Under the pieces are notes generated by a model. That model searched no databases. It worked only from the letters and a program-made list of their open reading frames with translations, and had not been told where the DNA came from. Below, piece by piece: positions 24,691 through 32,724 of a DNA stretch of 64,000 bases. Numbering within the stretch: position 1 is the stretch's first letter; each line of letters begins with the position of its first letter. Origin of the DNA: Streptomyces sp. KL109B (GTDB taxonomy: Bacteria; Actinomycetota; Actinomycetes; Streptomycetales; Streptomycetaceae); NCBI RefSeq assembly GCF_030766935.1, contig NZ_JASERL010000007.1, positions 310,001 to 374,000 on the forward strand, read 5' to 3'. The position numbers and the translations under genes were made by a program.

Positions 24691-25617
24691 TCAGCCCTTG
24701 GTGAGGACCGAGCGGGCGAAGAAGAGGAGGTTGGCCGGCTTCTCCGCGAGGCGGCGCATGAAGTATCCGTACCAGTCGGTGCCGTACGCGGTGTAGACAC
24801 GCATCCGGTGCCCCTCCGCGGCGAGTCGCAGCTGCTCGTCGCTGCGGATCCCGTACAGCATCTGGAACTCGTACTCGTCCAGCTTGCGCCCGGCCTGCCG
24901 GGCGAGCTCCTGCGCGATGGCGACGAGTCGCGGGTCGTGGGACCCGATCATCGGGTACCCGGCGCCCTCCATGAGGATGCGCATGATCCGCACGTACGCC
25001 TTGTCGATCTCGGCCTTGTCCTGGTACGCGACCTCGGCGGGCTCCTTGTAGGCGCCCTTGACGATGCGTACGCGGCTGCCTGCGGCGGCGAGGCGGCGGG
25101 CGTCGTCCTCGGTGCGGAAGAGGTAGGCCTGGATGACGCAGCCGGTCTGCGGGTGGTCCTTCCGCAGCTCCTCGTGGATGGCGAACATCGAGTCGAGGGT
25201 GGTGTGGTCCTCGGCGTCGAGGGTGACGGTGGTGCCGATGGCGGCGGCGGCCTCGACGACCGGTCGTACGTTGGCGAGCGCGAGCTCGTGGCCGCCGTCA
25301 AGGGCCTGGCCGAACATCGACAGCTTCACCGACATCTCGGCCTTCGTGCCGAGGCCCAGCTCCTTCAGGCGCTCGATGAGCTGGAGGTAGGCGTCCCGCG
25401 CGGCGTGCGACTGCTCGACGGTGGTGATGTCCTCACCGACGACGTCGAGCGTGACCTCCAGGCCCTTGGCGGCGGCGTCCTCGATGATCGGCACGACCTG
25501 GTCGACCGACTCGCCGGCGATGAAGCGGTCGACGACCTGCTTCGTGCCCGGCGCCGCCGACACAAAGGCGCGCATCTTGTCGCTGCGCGACGCGGCGAGA
25601 ATCACTGGAGCCAGCAC
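24691..25617 (-). CDS. Proline dehydrogenase (monofunctional)
   Basis: First step of proline degradation: FAD-dependent oxidation of proline to pyrroline-5-carboxylate. The 308-residue barrel protein has LDVVGEDITTVEQS, AEMSVKLSMFGQA, VTLDAEDHTTLDS, QAYLFRTEDDARRL, RIVKGAYKEPAEVAYQ and EFQMLYGIRSDEQ, all standard PRODH motifs. GTG 25617 with GGAGG six bases upstream fits the conserved start VLAPVILAASRS. It is transcribed away from a PucR-type regulator gene that probably controls it. Confidence 0.93.
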   Translation of the reverse strand: MLAPVILAASRSDKMRAFVSAAPGTKQVVDRFIAGESVDQVVPIIEDAAAKGLEVTLDVVGEDITTVEQSHAARDAYLQLIERLKELGLGTKAEMSVKLSMFGQALDGGHELALANVRPVVEAAAAIGTTVTLDAEDHTTLDSMFAIHEELRKDHPQTGCVIQAYLFRTEDDARRLAAAGSRVRIVKGAYKEPAEVAYQDKAEIDKAYVRIMRILMEGAGYPMIGSHDPRLVAIAQELARQAGRKLDEYEFQMLYGIRSDEQLRLAAEGHRMRVYTAYGTDWYGYFMRRLAEKPANLLFFARSVLTKG

Positions 25618-25651
25618 GGGGCACCTCCACGAAGCGTGAGTTGTAAAGGGG

Positions 25652-25676
25652 CCGTAACACCGCAAAGCGGTAACGG
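25652..25676. promoter_or_regulatory. Inverted repeat in the proline-degradation divergon, candidate operator
   Basis: CCGTAACACCGC (25652-25663) and GCGGTAACGG (25667-25676) form an imperfect inverted repeat around AAA. It lies 35 bases upstream of the proline dehydrogenase start, between it and the PucR-type regulator gene, and would suit control by that regulator. Confidence 0.4.
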
Positions 25677-25795
25677 CACGCGGAACCACCGTGAAATCTA
25701 AGGATCCCTCCGATCCTGTGCCATCGACAGCTGTCACGCATCTGTGGCCGCCGCCTCAGACATCTGTATGACGGGGCCCGTGGGACAGGGCCGGG

Positions 25796-27088
25796 ATGGG
25801 TGAGAATGGCGGGGTGAAAGGTGACTACCAGGACCTCGTCGACGAGATCTCGGCGCTGCTCGGGGCCCCTGCGACCCTGGAGAACCGGGACTTCCGACTC
25901 ATCGCGTTCGGGGCCCAGGTCACCGGCGGCGACACGGAGTTCGACGAGACGGCGCTCGATCCGGTGCGCACCCGCTCGATCCTGACGCGCGGCTCGACCT
26001 CGGCGGTCCGCTCCTGGTTCGAGGGCTTCGGCATCACGAGCGCCAAGGAACCGGTCCGTATCCCGGCGACCCCGGAGGCGGGCGTCCACCGCGGCCGCAT
26101 CTGCCTTCCCGTACGCCATCACGGCTTCGTCCTCGGCTACGTATGGCTGCTCGACGACGATCCGGGTCCCACGTCGGAGCAGCTTGATGCGGCGATGGAG
26201 GTGGCGGGCCGGATCGGCGCGCAGCTCGCCGACGAGGCGCAGGCGGGCGCGGACCTGACCCGCGAGTTCCACTCCGTGCTGACGGCGGAGCGGGGCTGGC
26301 AGCGGGACATGGCGGTGGCGGCGCTGCGTACGGCGCTCGGCAGCCGGGCACAGGGCCTGCACACGGTGGTCTGCGTCGCGCCCTGGCCTTCGGCGGACCC
26401 GGACGACGCGCCCTCCCTGCGCACGGTTCCCGCGGCGGACGCGCTGTGCACGGTGCCGTGGGGGGCGACGGGGCAGTGCCTGGCGCTGCTGGTGCGGCTG
26501 CGGTCGCGGGAGGCGTTGCTGCCGGCGCTGACGGCGGCGGGGAAGCTGCGCGCGCGGGCCGGTGGCGGTGCGGGTGACGGTGGCCGTGCCGGTGGCGGTG
26601 ACGGTGGCCGTGGCCGTGGCGGTGCCGGTGACGGTGGCGGTGGCGGTGGCCATGGCAGTGCCGGTGGCGTTGACGGTGGCGTGGCGGCGGGGGTCGGCGC
26701 CCCGCGTGACGATCTCGCCGAACTGGCGGCGGCCTGGCAAGAGGCGACGGCGGCGGCCCGCGCGGCGCTGGCCGACCCGCGCCTCGGCCCGGACGCGCAG
26801 TGGTCCTCGATCGGCCCGTACCGGCTGCTCACCGCGCTCCCGGCGGAGGCGGCGCACGACCCGGTGGTGGCCCCGCTGCTCTCCCCCGCCCACCGCCAAC
26901 TGGCGCGCACCGCCGAGGCGTTCCTCGACTGCGCGGGCCAGGCGGGCCGCACGGCGGCGGCCCTCGGCATCCACCGCCAGACGCTGTACTACCGCCTGTC
27001 GCGCGTGGAACAGCTCACGGGCCTCGACCTGGACGAGGGCGAGGACCGGCTGTTGCTGCACATGGGGCTGAAGGCGTCACGCCTGTGA
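25796..27088 (+). CDS. PucR-type transcriptional regulator, probable activator of proline degradation
   Basis: The 430-residue protein ends in the PucR-type helix-turn-helix (CAGQAGRTAAALGIHRQTLY then YRLSRVEQLTGLDLDEGEDRL). Its N-terminal part (LVDEISALLGAPATLENRDF, ICLPVRHHGFVLGYVWLLDD) looks like a GAF-type sensing domain. Residues about 257-300 are a glycine-rich insert (GGGAGDGGRAGGGDGG and similar) written by a hexamer repeat of GGTGGC/GGTGAC type. ATG 25796 is listed; a GTG at 25814 (VKGDYQDLV) is a plausible alternative. Divergent position to the proline dehydrogenase gene suggests direct control in response to proline. Confidence 0.85.
   Translation: MGENGGVKGDYQDLVDEISALLGAPATLENRDFRLIAFGAQVTGGDTEFDETALDPVRTRSILTRGSTSAVRSWFEGFGITSAKEPVRIPATPEAGVHRGRICLPVRHHGFVLGYVWLLDDDPGPTSEQLDAAMEVAGRIGAQLADEAQAGADLTREFHSVLTAERGWQRDMAVAALRTALGSRAQGLHTVVCVAPWPSADPDDAPSLRTVPAADALCTVPWGATGQCLALLVRLRSREALLPALTAAGKLRARAGGGAGDGGRAGGGDGGRGRGGAGDGGGGGGHGSAGGVDGGVAAGVGAPRDDLAELAAAWQEATAAARAALADPRLGPDAQWSSIGPYRLLTALPAEAAHDPVVAPLLSPAHRQLARTAEAFLDCAGQAGRTAAALGIHRQTLYYRLSRVEQLTGLDLDEGEDRLLLHMGLKASRL
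26562..26692. repeat. Hexamer-based repeat inside the PucR-type gene
   Basis: Runs of GGTGGC, GGTGAC, GGTGCC and GGCCGT encode a glycine-rich insert between the sensory part and the DNA-binding end. All units are six bases long, so length changes would keep the frame. Confidence 0.75.
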
Positions 27089-27271
27089 CGCGTCTCCGCG
27101 ATCCCGTTGACAACGACTACGGTCAGTGGACATCTCCGCCGGTCGCCGCTTCCTCGACGAAGCCACTCGTCTCCTCTCCCGGCTCGACAACCACTCACCG
27201 CGATCCCTGAACGGCTGACGGCGCCGAATCTCGAATGCGATGCGACGCCGTCCCATGGTGGGATGCCGCGC

Positions 27272-28117
27272 ATGAGCAACTCGCTGCGTGCCCGCGTCGA
27301 GCAGTACTACGCCACCGTGCCCCTGCTGTTCGCCGATGCCGAAGACTTCGGACCGTTACGGCTGTTCGTGCGAAGACAACCAGGCGCCCCGTATTACGGC
27401 GGCCCCGGGCATGCCCAACCCACCGCGGAGGGAGCCTCGGCCGTAACCGCCGCCGACATCGCCCGGGTGCGGTCGCGGCAGCGCGAACTCGGCGTTCCAG
27501 AGGCGTTCGAGTGGCTGGCCGAGATCGCGCCGGGCCTGCGGGATCGTATCGAGGCCGCCGGCCTGCCAGTAGCGGAACGTCCACTGATGGCCCTCGATCC
27601 ACACCACCCGCCCACTCAAAGACCGGTGCCGGACGGCGTGAAACTCCGCGTGCTGGCGGCCGACGACCCCGCACTGCCGGCAGTCCTCGCCCTGCCCCGC
27701 CTTGCTTTCGCCGAGCAGGGCACCGCCGTCGGATCAGCGGGCCGCAAAGAGCTGTCAGTGGTAGCCGACGAGCTGACCAAGGACGGCACCGTGACAGCGA
27801 TCCGCCCCGCGATCCGCGCCGGGCACAAGACGATCATCGCTGCCCTTGACCCTGACGGCACCCCGCTGGCCGTCGGCCACTACCACCCCGCGAACGGCAC
27901 CACCGAGATCGGCGGCATCGGCACCCTCCCCACCGCCCGCCGTCAGGGCCTGGCAGCAGCCATCACCACAGCCCTGGTCAACCACGCTCGCGACCACGGG
28001 GTGAGCACCGTCTTCCTCGCTTATGCAGAAGACGCCGTCGTACGCATATACACACGCCTGGGCTTCCGCCCCGCCGACAGCACCCTTCTGATCGCGAACC
28101 AACCCGCGCGATCCTAG
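27272..28117 (+). CDS. GNAT family N-acetyltransferase with a TTA codon
   Basis: The 281-residue protein has a GNAT domain at its C-terminal end, with EIGGIGTLPTARRQGLAAAI containing the acetyl-CoA loop RRQGLA and the final strand FLAYAEDAVVRIYTRLGFRP. The N-terminal half (AEDFGPLRLFVRRQPGAPYY) is typical of a group of two-part GNATs. Codon 29 (27356-27358) is TTA, so expression probably depends on bldA. ATG 27272 is preferred; ATG 27263 is three codons earlier. The substrate is unknown. It stands alone between the proline locus and the TetR/MFS pair. Confidence 0.78.
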   Translation: MSNSLRARVEQYYATVPLLFADAEDFGPLRLFVRRQPGAPYYGGPGHAQPTAEGASAVTAADIARVRSRQRELGVPEAFEWLAEIAPGLRDRIEAAGLPVAERPLMALDPHHPPTQRPVPDGVKLRVLAADDPALPAVLALPRLAFAEQGTAVGSAGRKELSVVADELTKDGTVTAIRPAIRAGHKTIIAALDPDGTPLAVGHYHPANGTTEIGGIGTLPTARRQGLAAAITTALVNHARDHGVSTVFLAYAEDAVVRIYTRLGFRPADSTLLIANQPARS

Positions 28118-28320
28118 CTAGGTCCGCACATCCGAGGCGTTCGAAGCACTGAGCAACGTCCACTCCCAGCACTCACCGAGATTGCCCGATGGCAACTCAC
28201 CGTGACCACAAGGAGCGGACTCCATCCCCGGATTGCGCACGAACCGCCCTCACGCGCACTGCGCGTCACGCGCGGATTCCAACGTTTCCGCAGGAGCCAG
28301 TGCTAACGATCAAGAGGAAC

Positions 28321-28887
28321 CTACAACGCGGTGATGATGCGGCGCAGCCCTTCGGTGAGCTCCTCGGCGCTGGGCGCGCTCTCCGGGTCGAGCATGTACT
28401 CGGCGATGAGCCCGGCCATCAACGTCATGTAGAGCTTGCCGAGCGTGTCGACGCTGGGGTGGTCGGCGGGCGGCTCCTCGCCGCCCATGAACGCGGGGAT
28501 GACCCCGCGCCCGCCCTCGCTCTGCGCCTTCGCCACGATCTCGCGCACGGCGGGCAACTTGTCGCCCACCACCGCGAGTTCCAGGCCCAGGTGCCACATG
28601 GAGCCGGGCTTGCCGAGGCTCTCGATGACGTTGGTCCACACCTCCTGGAAGCGCTCCAGGGAGCCGGGCGGGGTCGTGAGGGCGCCCGCGTCGAAGACAT
28701 CGGCGGCTCCGTCGACGAGTTCGAGATAGGCCTGCGCGAGGAGCGCGTCCTTCGACCCGTAGTGGTAGCCGATCGACGCCAGGTTCGCGCCGGACTCCTT
28801 GACGATGTCGCGCGCCGTCGTGCGCACGAACCCCTTCTCCAGCAGGCAGCGCTTGGCGCCTTCGAGCAGATCCTCACGGTGTCCCAT
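28321..28887 (-). CDS. TetR/AcrR family regulator of the adjacent MFS exporter
   Basis: The 188-residue protein has the TetR helix-turn-helix at about residues 5-50 (LLEGAKRCLLEKGFVRTTAR, then SGANLASIGYHYGSKDALL). The C-terminal domain is of the type found in regulators of drug exporters. It is transcribed away from the MFS gene; the 83-base gap between them holds an inverted repeat and three direct repeats that are good operator candidates. It is likely a repressor that also controls itself. Confidence 0.88.
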   Translation of the reverse strand: MGHREDLLEGAKRCLLEKGFVRTTARDIVKESGANLASIGYHYGSKDALLAQAYLELVDGAADVFDAGALTTPPGSLERFQEVWTNVIESLGKPGSMWHLGLELAVVGDKLPAVREIVAKAQSEGGRGVIPAFMGGEEPPADHPSVDTLGKLYMTLMAGLIAEYMLDPESAPSAEELTEGLRRIITAL

Positions 28888-28909
28888 GCGCCCACCCTAC
28901 CCAGGCTTT

Positions 28910-28957
28910 AGACGCCCGTCTTATACAACCGTTCTAGACAACCGTATAAGACAGCCG
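28910..28957. promoter_or_regulatory. Operator region between the TetR gene and the MFS exporter
   Basis: GTCTTATAC (28918-28926) and GTATAAGAC (28944-28952) are perfect inverted arms 17 bases apart. The same stretch also reads as three 13-base direct repeats ending ACAACCG, ACAACCG and ACAGCCG (end positions about 28931, 28944 and 28957). TATAAGA within the right arm could serve as the MFS promoter -10. Confidence 0.6.
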
Positions 28958-28970
28958 TACAGTCCTTCTC

Positions 28971-30449
28971 ATGACACCGAAGACGAACCCCTGGACGGGC
29001 TTCGCCGTCCTGACGCTTCCGCTGCTCCTGGTCTCGATGGACGTCTCCGTGCTCTACTTCGCGATCCCGGAGATCAGCCAGGAACTGCGCACCACCGCCA
29101 CCGAGCAGCTCTGGATCTTCGACATCTACGGCTTCGTACTGGCCGGCCTGCTGCTGACCATGGGGTCGCTCGGCGACCGCATCGGCCGCCGCAAGCTGCT
29201 CCTGTTCGGCGCCGCCGCCTTCGGCGCGGCCTCCGTCCTCGCGGCGTACGCGCCGAGCGCCGAAGCGCTGATCGCGGCCCGTGCGCTGCTCGGGGTGGGC
29301 GGGGCGACGCTGATGCCGTCCACGCTCGGCATCGTCCGCACGCTGTTCACGGACGCCGCCCAGCGCGCCAAGGCCATCGGCATCTGGTCCGGCGCGATGG
29401 CCGGGGGCGTGGCGCTCGGCTCGGTGATGTCGGGGTTCCTGCTGGAGCACTTCTGGTGGGGCTCGGTCTTCCTGGTGAACGTGCCCGCGATGCTGCTGCT
29501 CCTGCTGGTCGGCCCGTTCCTCATCCCGGAGAGCCGGGACCCCAACCCCCCGGCCCGCTTCGACCTGTTGTCGGTGCCGCTGTCGATGGCGACCGTGCTG
29601 CCCGCCGTCTACGGCCTCAAGGAGATTTCCGCCGAGGGCTTCGCGGCGCGCTACCTGCTGTTCGTGGCCGCCGGGCTCGTCTTCGGCGCACTGTTCGTAC
29701 GACGCCAGCGGACGGTCCCGTACGCGATGCTCAGCCGCTCGCTGTTCACGCACCGGCTCTACGCGGTGGGCGTCACGCTCAACACGCTCGTCATGTTCGC
29801 CATGATGGGCTCGGCGTTCTTCACCACGCAGTACCTGCAATCGGTGCTCGGCTACGACCCGTTGAAGGCGGCCCTCTGGTCGCTCGCGCCGTCCCTGCTC
29901 ATCGGTGGCGTCGCCCCGCTCGCGGCCACGACCGCGCAGCGTGTCGAGAAGCGGTACGTCGCCGCCTCCGGGTTCCTGATCGCGGCGGCCGGGTTCGCGG
30001 CGATGGCCGTCGCCGGGACGGACTCCCTGGCGCTCGTCCTCGGCGGGGCCGCCCTCATCGGCAGCGGCGTGGTCACGGTCTCCTCGATCGTCACCGATCT
30101 GGCGCTGGGCACCGCGCCCGCCGACAAGGCCAGCACGGCGGGCTCGCTCCTGGAGACCGGGCAGGAGTTCGGCGGCGCGCTCGGCATGGCGGTGCTCGGC
30201 TCGGTCGGCACCGCGGCCTTCACGGCGGGCCTGCCCGCCGGGGCGCCGGAGACTCTCGGCGAGGCGGTCGCCGTGCCCGGCCTGGTCGACGCCGCCCGCG
30301 CGGCGTTCGTGGACGGCATGGCCTGGGCCTCGTACACCGGGATCGCCGTGCTACTGGTGGGCGCGCTGCTCGCCGTACGGCTGCTGCGGACACGGCCGGA
30401 CGAGACGGCGCCGACGGTGGGCGCGCCCGCGGCCGAACCGGTCGGATGA
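28971..30449 (+). CDS. MFS multidrug exporter, DHA2 (14-helix) type
   Basis: The 492-residue membrane protein has about 14 predicted helices. It shows the motif A loop GSLGDRIGRRKLLLFG, LDVSVLYFAIPEI-like motif D1 (here MDVSVLYFAIPEI), and a motif C-like stretch WSGAMAGGVALGSVMSGFLL. This is the QacA/SmvA group that exports cationic dyes, antiseptics or natural products by proton antiport. The divergent TetR gene and shared operator region point to inducible export. ATG 28971 has no clear ribosome-binding site. Confidence 0.9.
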   Translation: MTPKTNPWTGFAVLTLPLLLVSMDVSVLYFAIPEISQELRTTATEQLWIFDIYGFVLAGLLLTMGSLGDRIGRRKLLLFGAAAFGAASVLAAYAPSAEALIAARALLGVGGATLMPSTLGIVRTLFTDAAQRAKAIGIWSGAMAGGVALGSVMSGFLLEHFWWGSVFLVNVPAMLLLLLVGPFLIPESRDPNPPARFDLLSVPLSMATVLPAVYGLKEISAEGFAARYLLFVAAGLVFGALFVRRQRTVPYAMLSRSLFTHRLYAVGVTLNTLVMFAMMGSAFFTTQYLQSVLGYDPLKAALWSLAPSLLIGGVAPLAATTAQRVEKRYVAASGFLIAAAGFAAMAVAGTDSLALVLGGAALIGSGVVTVSSIVTDLALGTAPADKASTAGSLLETGQEFGGALGMAVLGSVGTAAFTAGLPAGAPETLGEAVAVPGLVDAARAAFVDGMAWASYTGIAVLLVGALLAVRLLRTRPDETAPTVGAPAAEPVG

Positions 30450-30526
30450 CAGCGGCAATTGGCGGATCACCGCAGGCCAGCCCGTAGTCAGGGAGATTGT
30501 CAGTGGCGGGTGCCAGTATCACGGTC

Positions 30527-32617
30527 ATGGACGAGACGACTGGCGGGACTGCTGACGGAACAGCTGACGGAACAGCTGACGGGACAGCTGACGGGACAGC
30601 TGACGGGATGGCCGACGGGGTGCCTTTCGACTGGCGGCGGTTCCTCGGGCGGTGGAGCGCGGAGTGGGCCGACGCGCAGAGCGAGGCGCGGCTCGACGCG
30701 GACGTGCTGTCGGAGGAGGACGAGGAGTCGATGCACGACCGGTGGCTCGGCTTCGATCCGGCGTCCGAGGAGCGGATCACCGCGCTTGAGCGGCGACTGG
30801 GGCGTGAACTCCCGCCGTCCTACCGGGAGTTCCTGCGGGTGAGCGACGGCTGGCGGCGCGCGGGGTACTTCGTGTGGCGCCTCGCCGGCACCGAGCACGC
30901 GCGCTGGCACGAGGACGAGATGGGGCTCGGCGCCGAGTTCGACATGTACTGGGCCGACAACGCGAACCCGCCCGAGGTCCGCGCCCAGGTCGGCCTCTGG
31001 TCCCGCGGCCTGCAACTGGACGTCGAATCGGACGCCGTCATCGTCCTGCTCGACCCGGAGGACGTGGGCCCGGACGGCGAATGGGCGGTGCGCACGTGGG
31101 CGCACTGGCGGGCCGAAGACCCCGACAGGTACCCGTCGTTCGCGGACTTCATGGTCGCCATGCACCAGGAGTTCCACCGGTTCGCCGCCGAGCGGGACGA
31201 CGCCGACGGCGAGGACGCCGGCCGCGAGGACGAGGACCCGTTCGTCAACGACACGACCCGCGCCCAGGACGCCGCCGTGGACCGCGCGCGTACGGCCGCG
31301 CTGCGGGGGCGGCACGAGGAGGCGGCGGAACTGCTCCGGGAGGCGGCGGAGTACGGGCGGCCGGGAGCGGCGTCGATGCTGCGCCAGCTCGAAACGGTGC
31401 GCGGCGGGGGCGGCGGCCCGGGAGTGCCCACGCTCCCCTCCGACCCCGGCTACCTCACCGATCTGCTGCCGCTGGCCGCCGCCGAACTCGTCCGCAACCG
31501 CGTCTCCGACGGTCTCCCCTGGCGGCACGCCGACCCCGAGGCCTACCCCGACACCGCCGAGGCCGCCGCCGGGATACTCCGCGAGATGCGCGAGGGCTCG
31601 TACGCGTACCGTCCCGGCGGCGCCTTCGGCGAGTCGGTGAACGAGGCGCGGGAAGCGGCCCGTTGGGGCGATACGAACACGGCCTGGCGGCTGCTCCTCG
31701 ACGCGCTGCCCTCGTGGCGGCCGCTCGGCCCGGACCAGCTGGTCCCGCTCGGCCTGCTCGCCGACCCGCTCCTCGCCACCGTGCTCACGCCCGAGCGGCG
31801 CCTGGAACTGCTGGCCACCCCGCGCGGCGACGAGCAGCAGGGACCGGCCACGGAACCCGCCCCGGAGCCGGAGCCCGACGGCCTCTCCTGGGTGATACGC
31901 CCCGGCCTCCGGCCGAACCAGCCCCACGACGTACGGTTCGTCCTCGTCGAGGGCGCCGCCCCTGACGACCTGCCCGCGCTGCTCGGCGCCTCCCCCGACA
32001 CAGCCCTCGCACCACCGCTGCGCGGCTGGGACGTCCCCCGCCACCACCGCCCCGGCCAGCGGTCCTTCACGTCGGACGACGACATGGTGCTGCTGCGGGT
32101 GGGGCGGGCCGGTCGGCCGGACTGGAGTTTCGGCCTCGACGACGACCCCGTGGCCTCGTACATCGCCAAGCGGTTCGCCTCCCCCGCCGTCCCTGCCTCG
32201 GCCGACGGCCGCCGGGCGATCGTGGTGTGGTGCGGGCGGCGCTGGGACCGGGTGACGTTCCACCTGTCGGTGGCCCAGGACGGCGCCCCACTCTACGGCT
32301 TCACGGCGACCAGCGGCGACGTCGACTCCCGCTCCGGCGCGATACCCGCCGAACTGTCCCCGGAACGGCTCGGCTTCGGCTCCGACCTCGACGAGGAGGC
32401 GCAGCTGGCCGCGGTGGTCCGCGCCCTGGACGCGTTGGCCGGCCTGTACGGGGTGAGCCTGCCCCGGCTCGCACTGACCGCAGGACGGCTCCACTCGTTC
32501 GAGGCGGCCCCCTGGATCCGCCCACCCGCTCCCGGCGAGTCCTACGCCAGCCTCGCCTTCGTCCGCCACCGCAACGGCGGCTCGGCGAAGGGCAACGCGT
32601 CCGGGTCTCCCCGGTGA
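30527..32617 (+). CDS. SMI1/KNR4 (SUKH) domain protein, large multidomain
   Basis: A 696-residue acidic cytosolic protein. Residues about 65-190 form an SMI1/KNR4 domain (SEERITALERRLGRELPPSY, REFLRVSDGW), a fold used by many immunity proteins of polymorphic toxins. The remainder (about 200-696) is a helical linker with a TPR/Sel1-like stretch (ALRGRHEEAAELLREAAEYG), then unrecognised domains. The N-terminus has six copies of Gly-Thr-Ala-Asp, from a 12-bp tandem array. ATG 30527 is preferred over a TTG at 30497. No toxin gene is nearby, so an immunity role is only a possibility. Confidence 0.7.
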   Translation: MDETTGGTADGTADGTADGTADGTADGMADGVPFDWRRFLGRWSAEWADAQSEARLDADVLSEEDEESMHDRWLGFDPASEERITALERRLGRELPPSYREFLRVSDGWRRAGYFVWRLAGTEHARWHEDEMGLGAEFDMYWADNANPPEVRAQVGLWSRGLQLDVESDAVIVLLDPEDVGPDGEWAVRTWAHWRAEDPDRYPSFADFMVAMHQEFHRFAAERDDADGEDAGREDEDPFVNDTTRAQDAAVDRARTAALRGRHEEAAELLREAAEYGRPGAASMLRQLETVRGGGGGPGVPTLPSDPGYLTDLLPLAAAELVRNRVSDGLPWRHADPEAYPDTAEAAAGILREMREGSYAYRPGGAFGESVNEAREAARWGDTNTAWRLLLDALPSWRPLGPDQLVPLGLLADPLLATVLTPERRLELLATPRGDEQQGPATEPAPEPEPDGLSWVIRPGLRPNQPHDVRFVLVEGAAPDDLPALLGASPDTALAPPLRGWDVPRHHRPGQRSFTSDDDMVLLRVGRAGRPDWSFGLDDDPVASYIAKRFASPAVPASADGRRAIVVWCGRRWDRVTFHLSVAQDGAPLYGFTATSGDVDSRSGAIPAELSPERLGFGSDLDEEAQLAAVVRALDALAGLYGVSLPRLALTAGRLHSFEAAPWIRPPAPGESYASLAFVRHRNGGSAKGNASGSPR
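30545..30616. repeat. 12-bp tandem array at the 5' end of the SMI1/KNR4 gene
   Basis: Six units of GGRACAGCTGAC and variants, encoding repeated Gly-Thr-Ala-Asp in frame at residues about 7-30. Confidence 0.9.
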
Positions 32618-32705
32618 GCGGTGCAGCCGGCTTCCCCCATGGGCGGTGCGGTCGGCTTCCCCCGTGGGGGACGCCGTCAGCTTTCCCCATGAGTGATGCG
32701 GCCGG
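32616..32705. repeat. Degenerate 26-bp direct repeats before the first LAL regulator gene
   Basis: Three and a half units of a GGGCGGTGCGGTCGGCTTCC-type sequence each ending CCCCAT or CCCCGT fill the gap between the SMI1/KNR4 stop and the regulator start. They may be a regulator-binding region or just an expanded sequence. Confidence 0.55.
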
Positions 32706-32724
32706 GCCATGCCAGGATGGGCGC

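Noticed and set aside
30527..32617. Polymorphic-toxin immunity locus based on the SMI1/KNR4 domain
   Set aside because: No toxin, secretion or other immunity gene is adjacent and the protein is much longer than typical immunity proteins.
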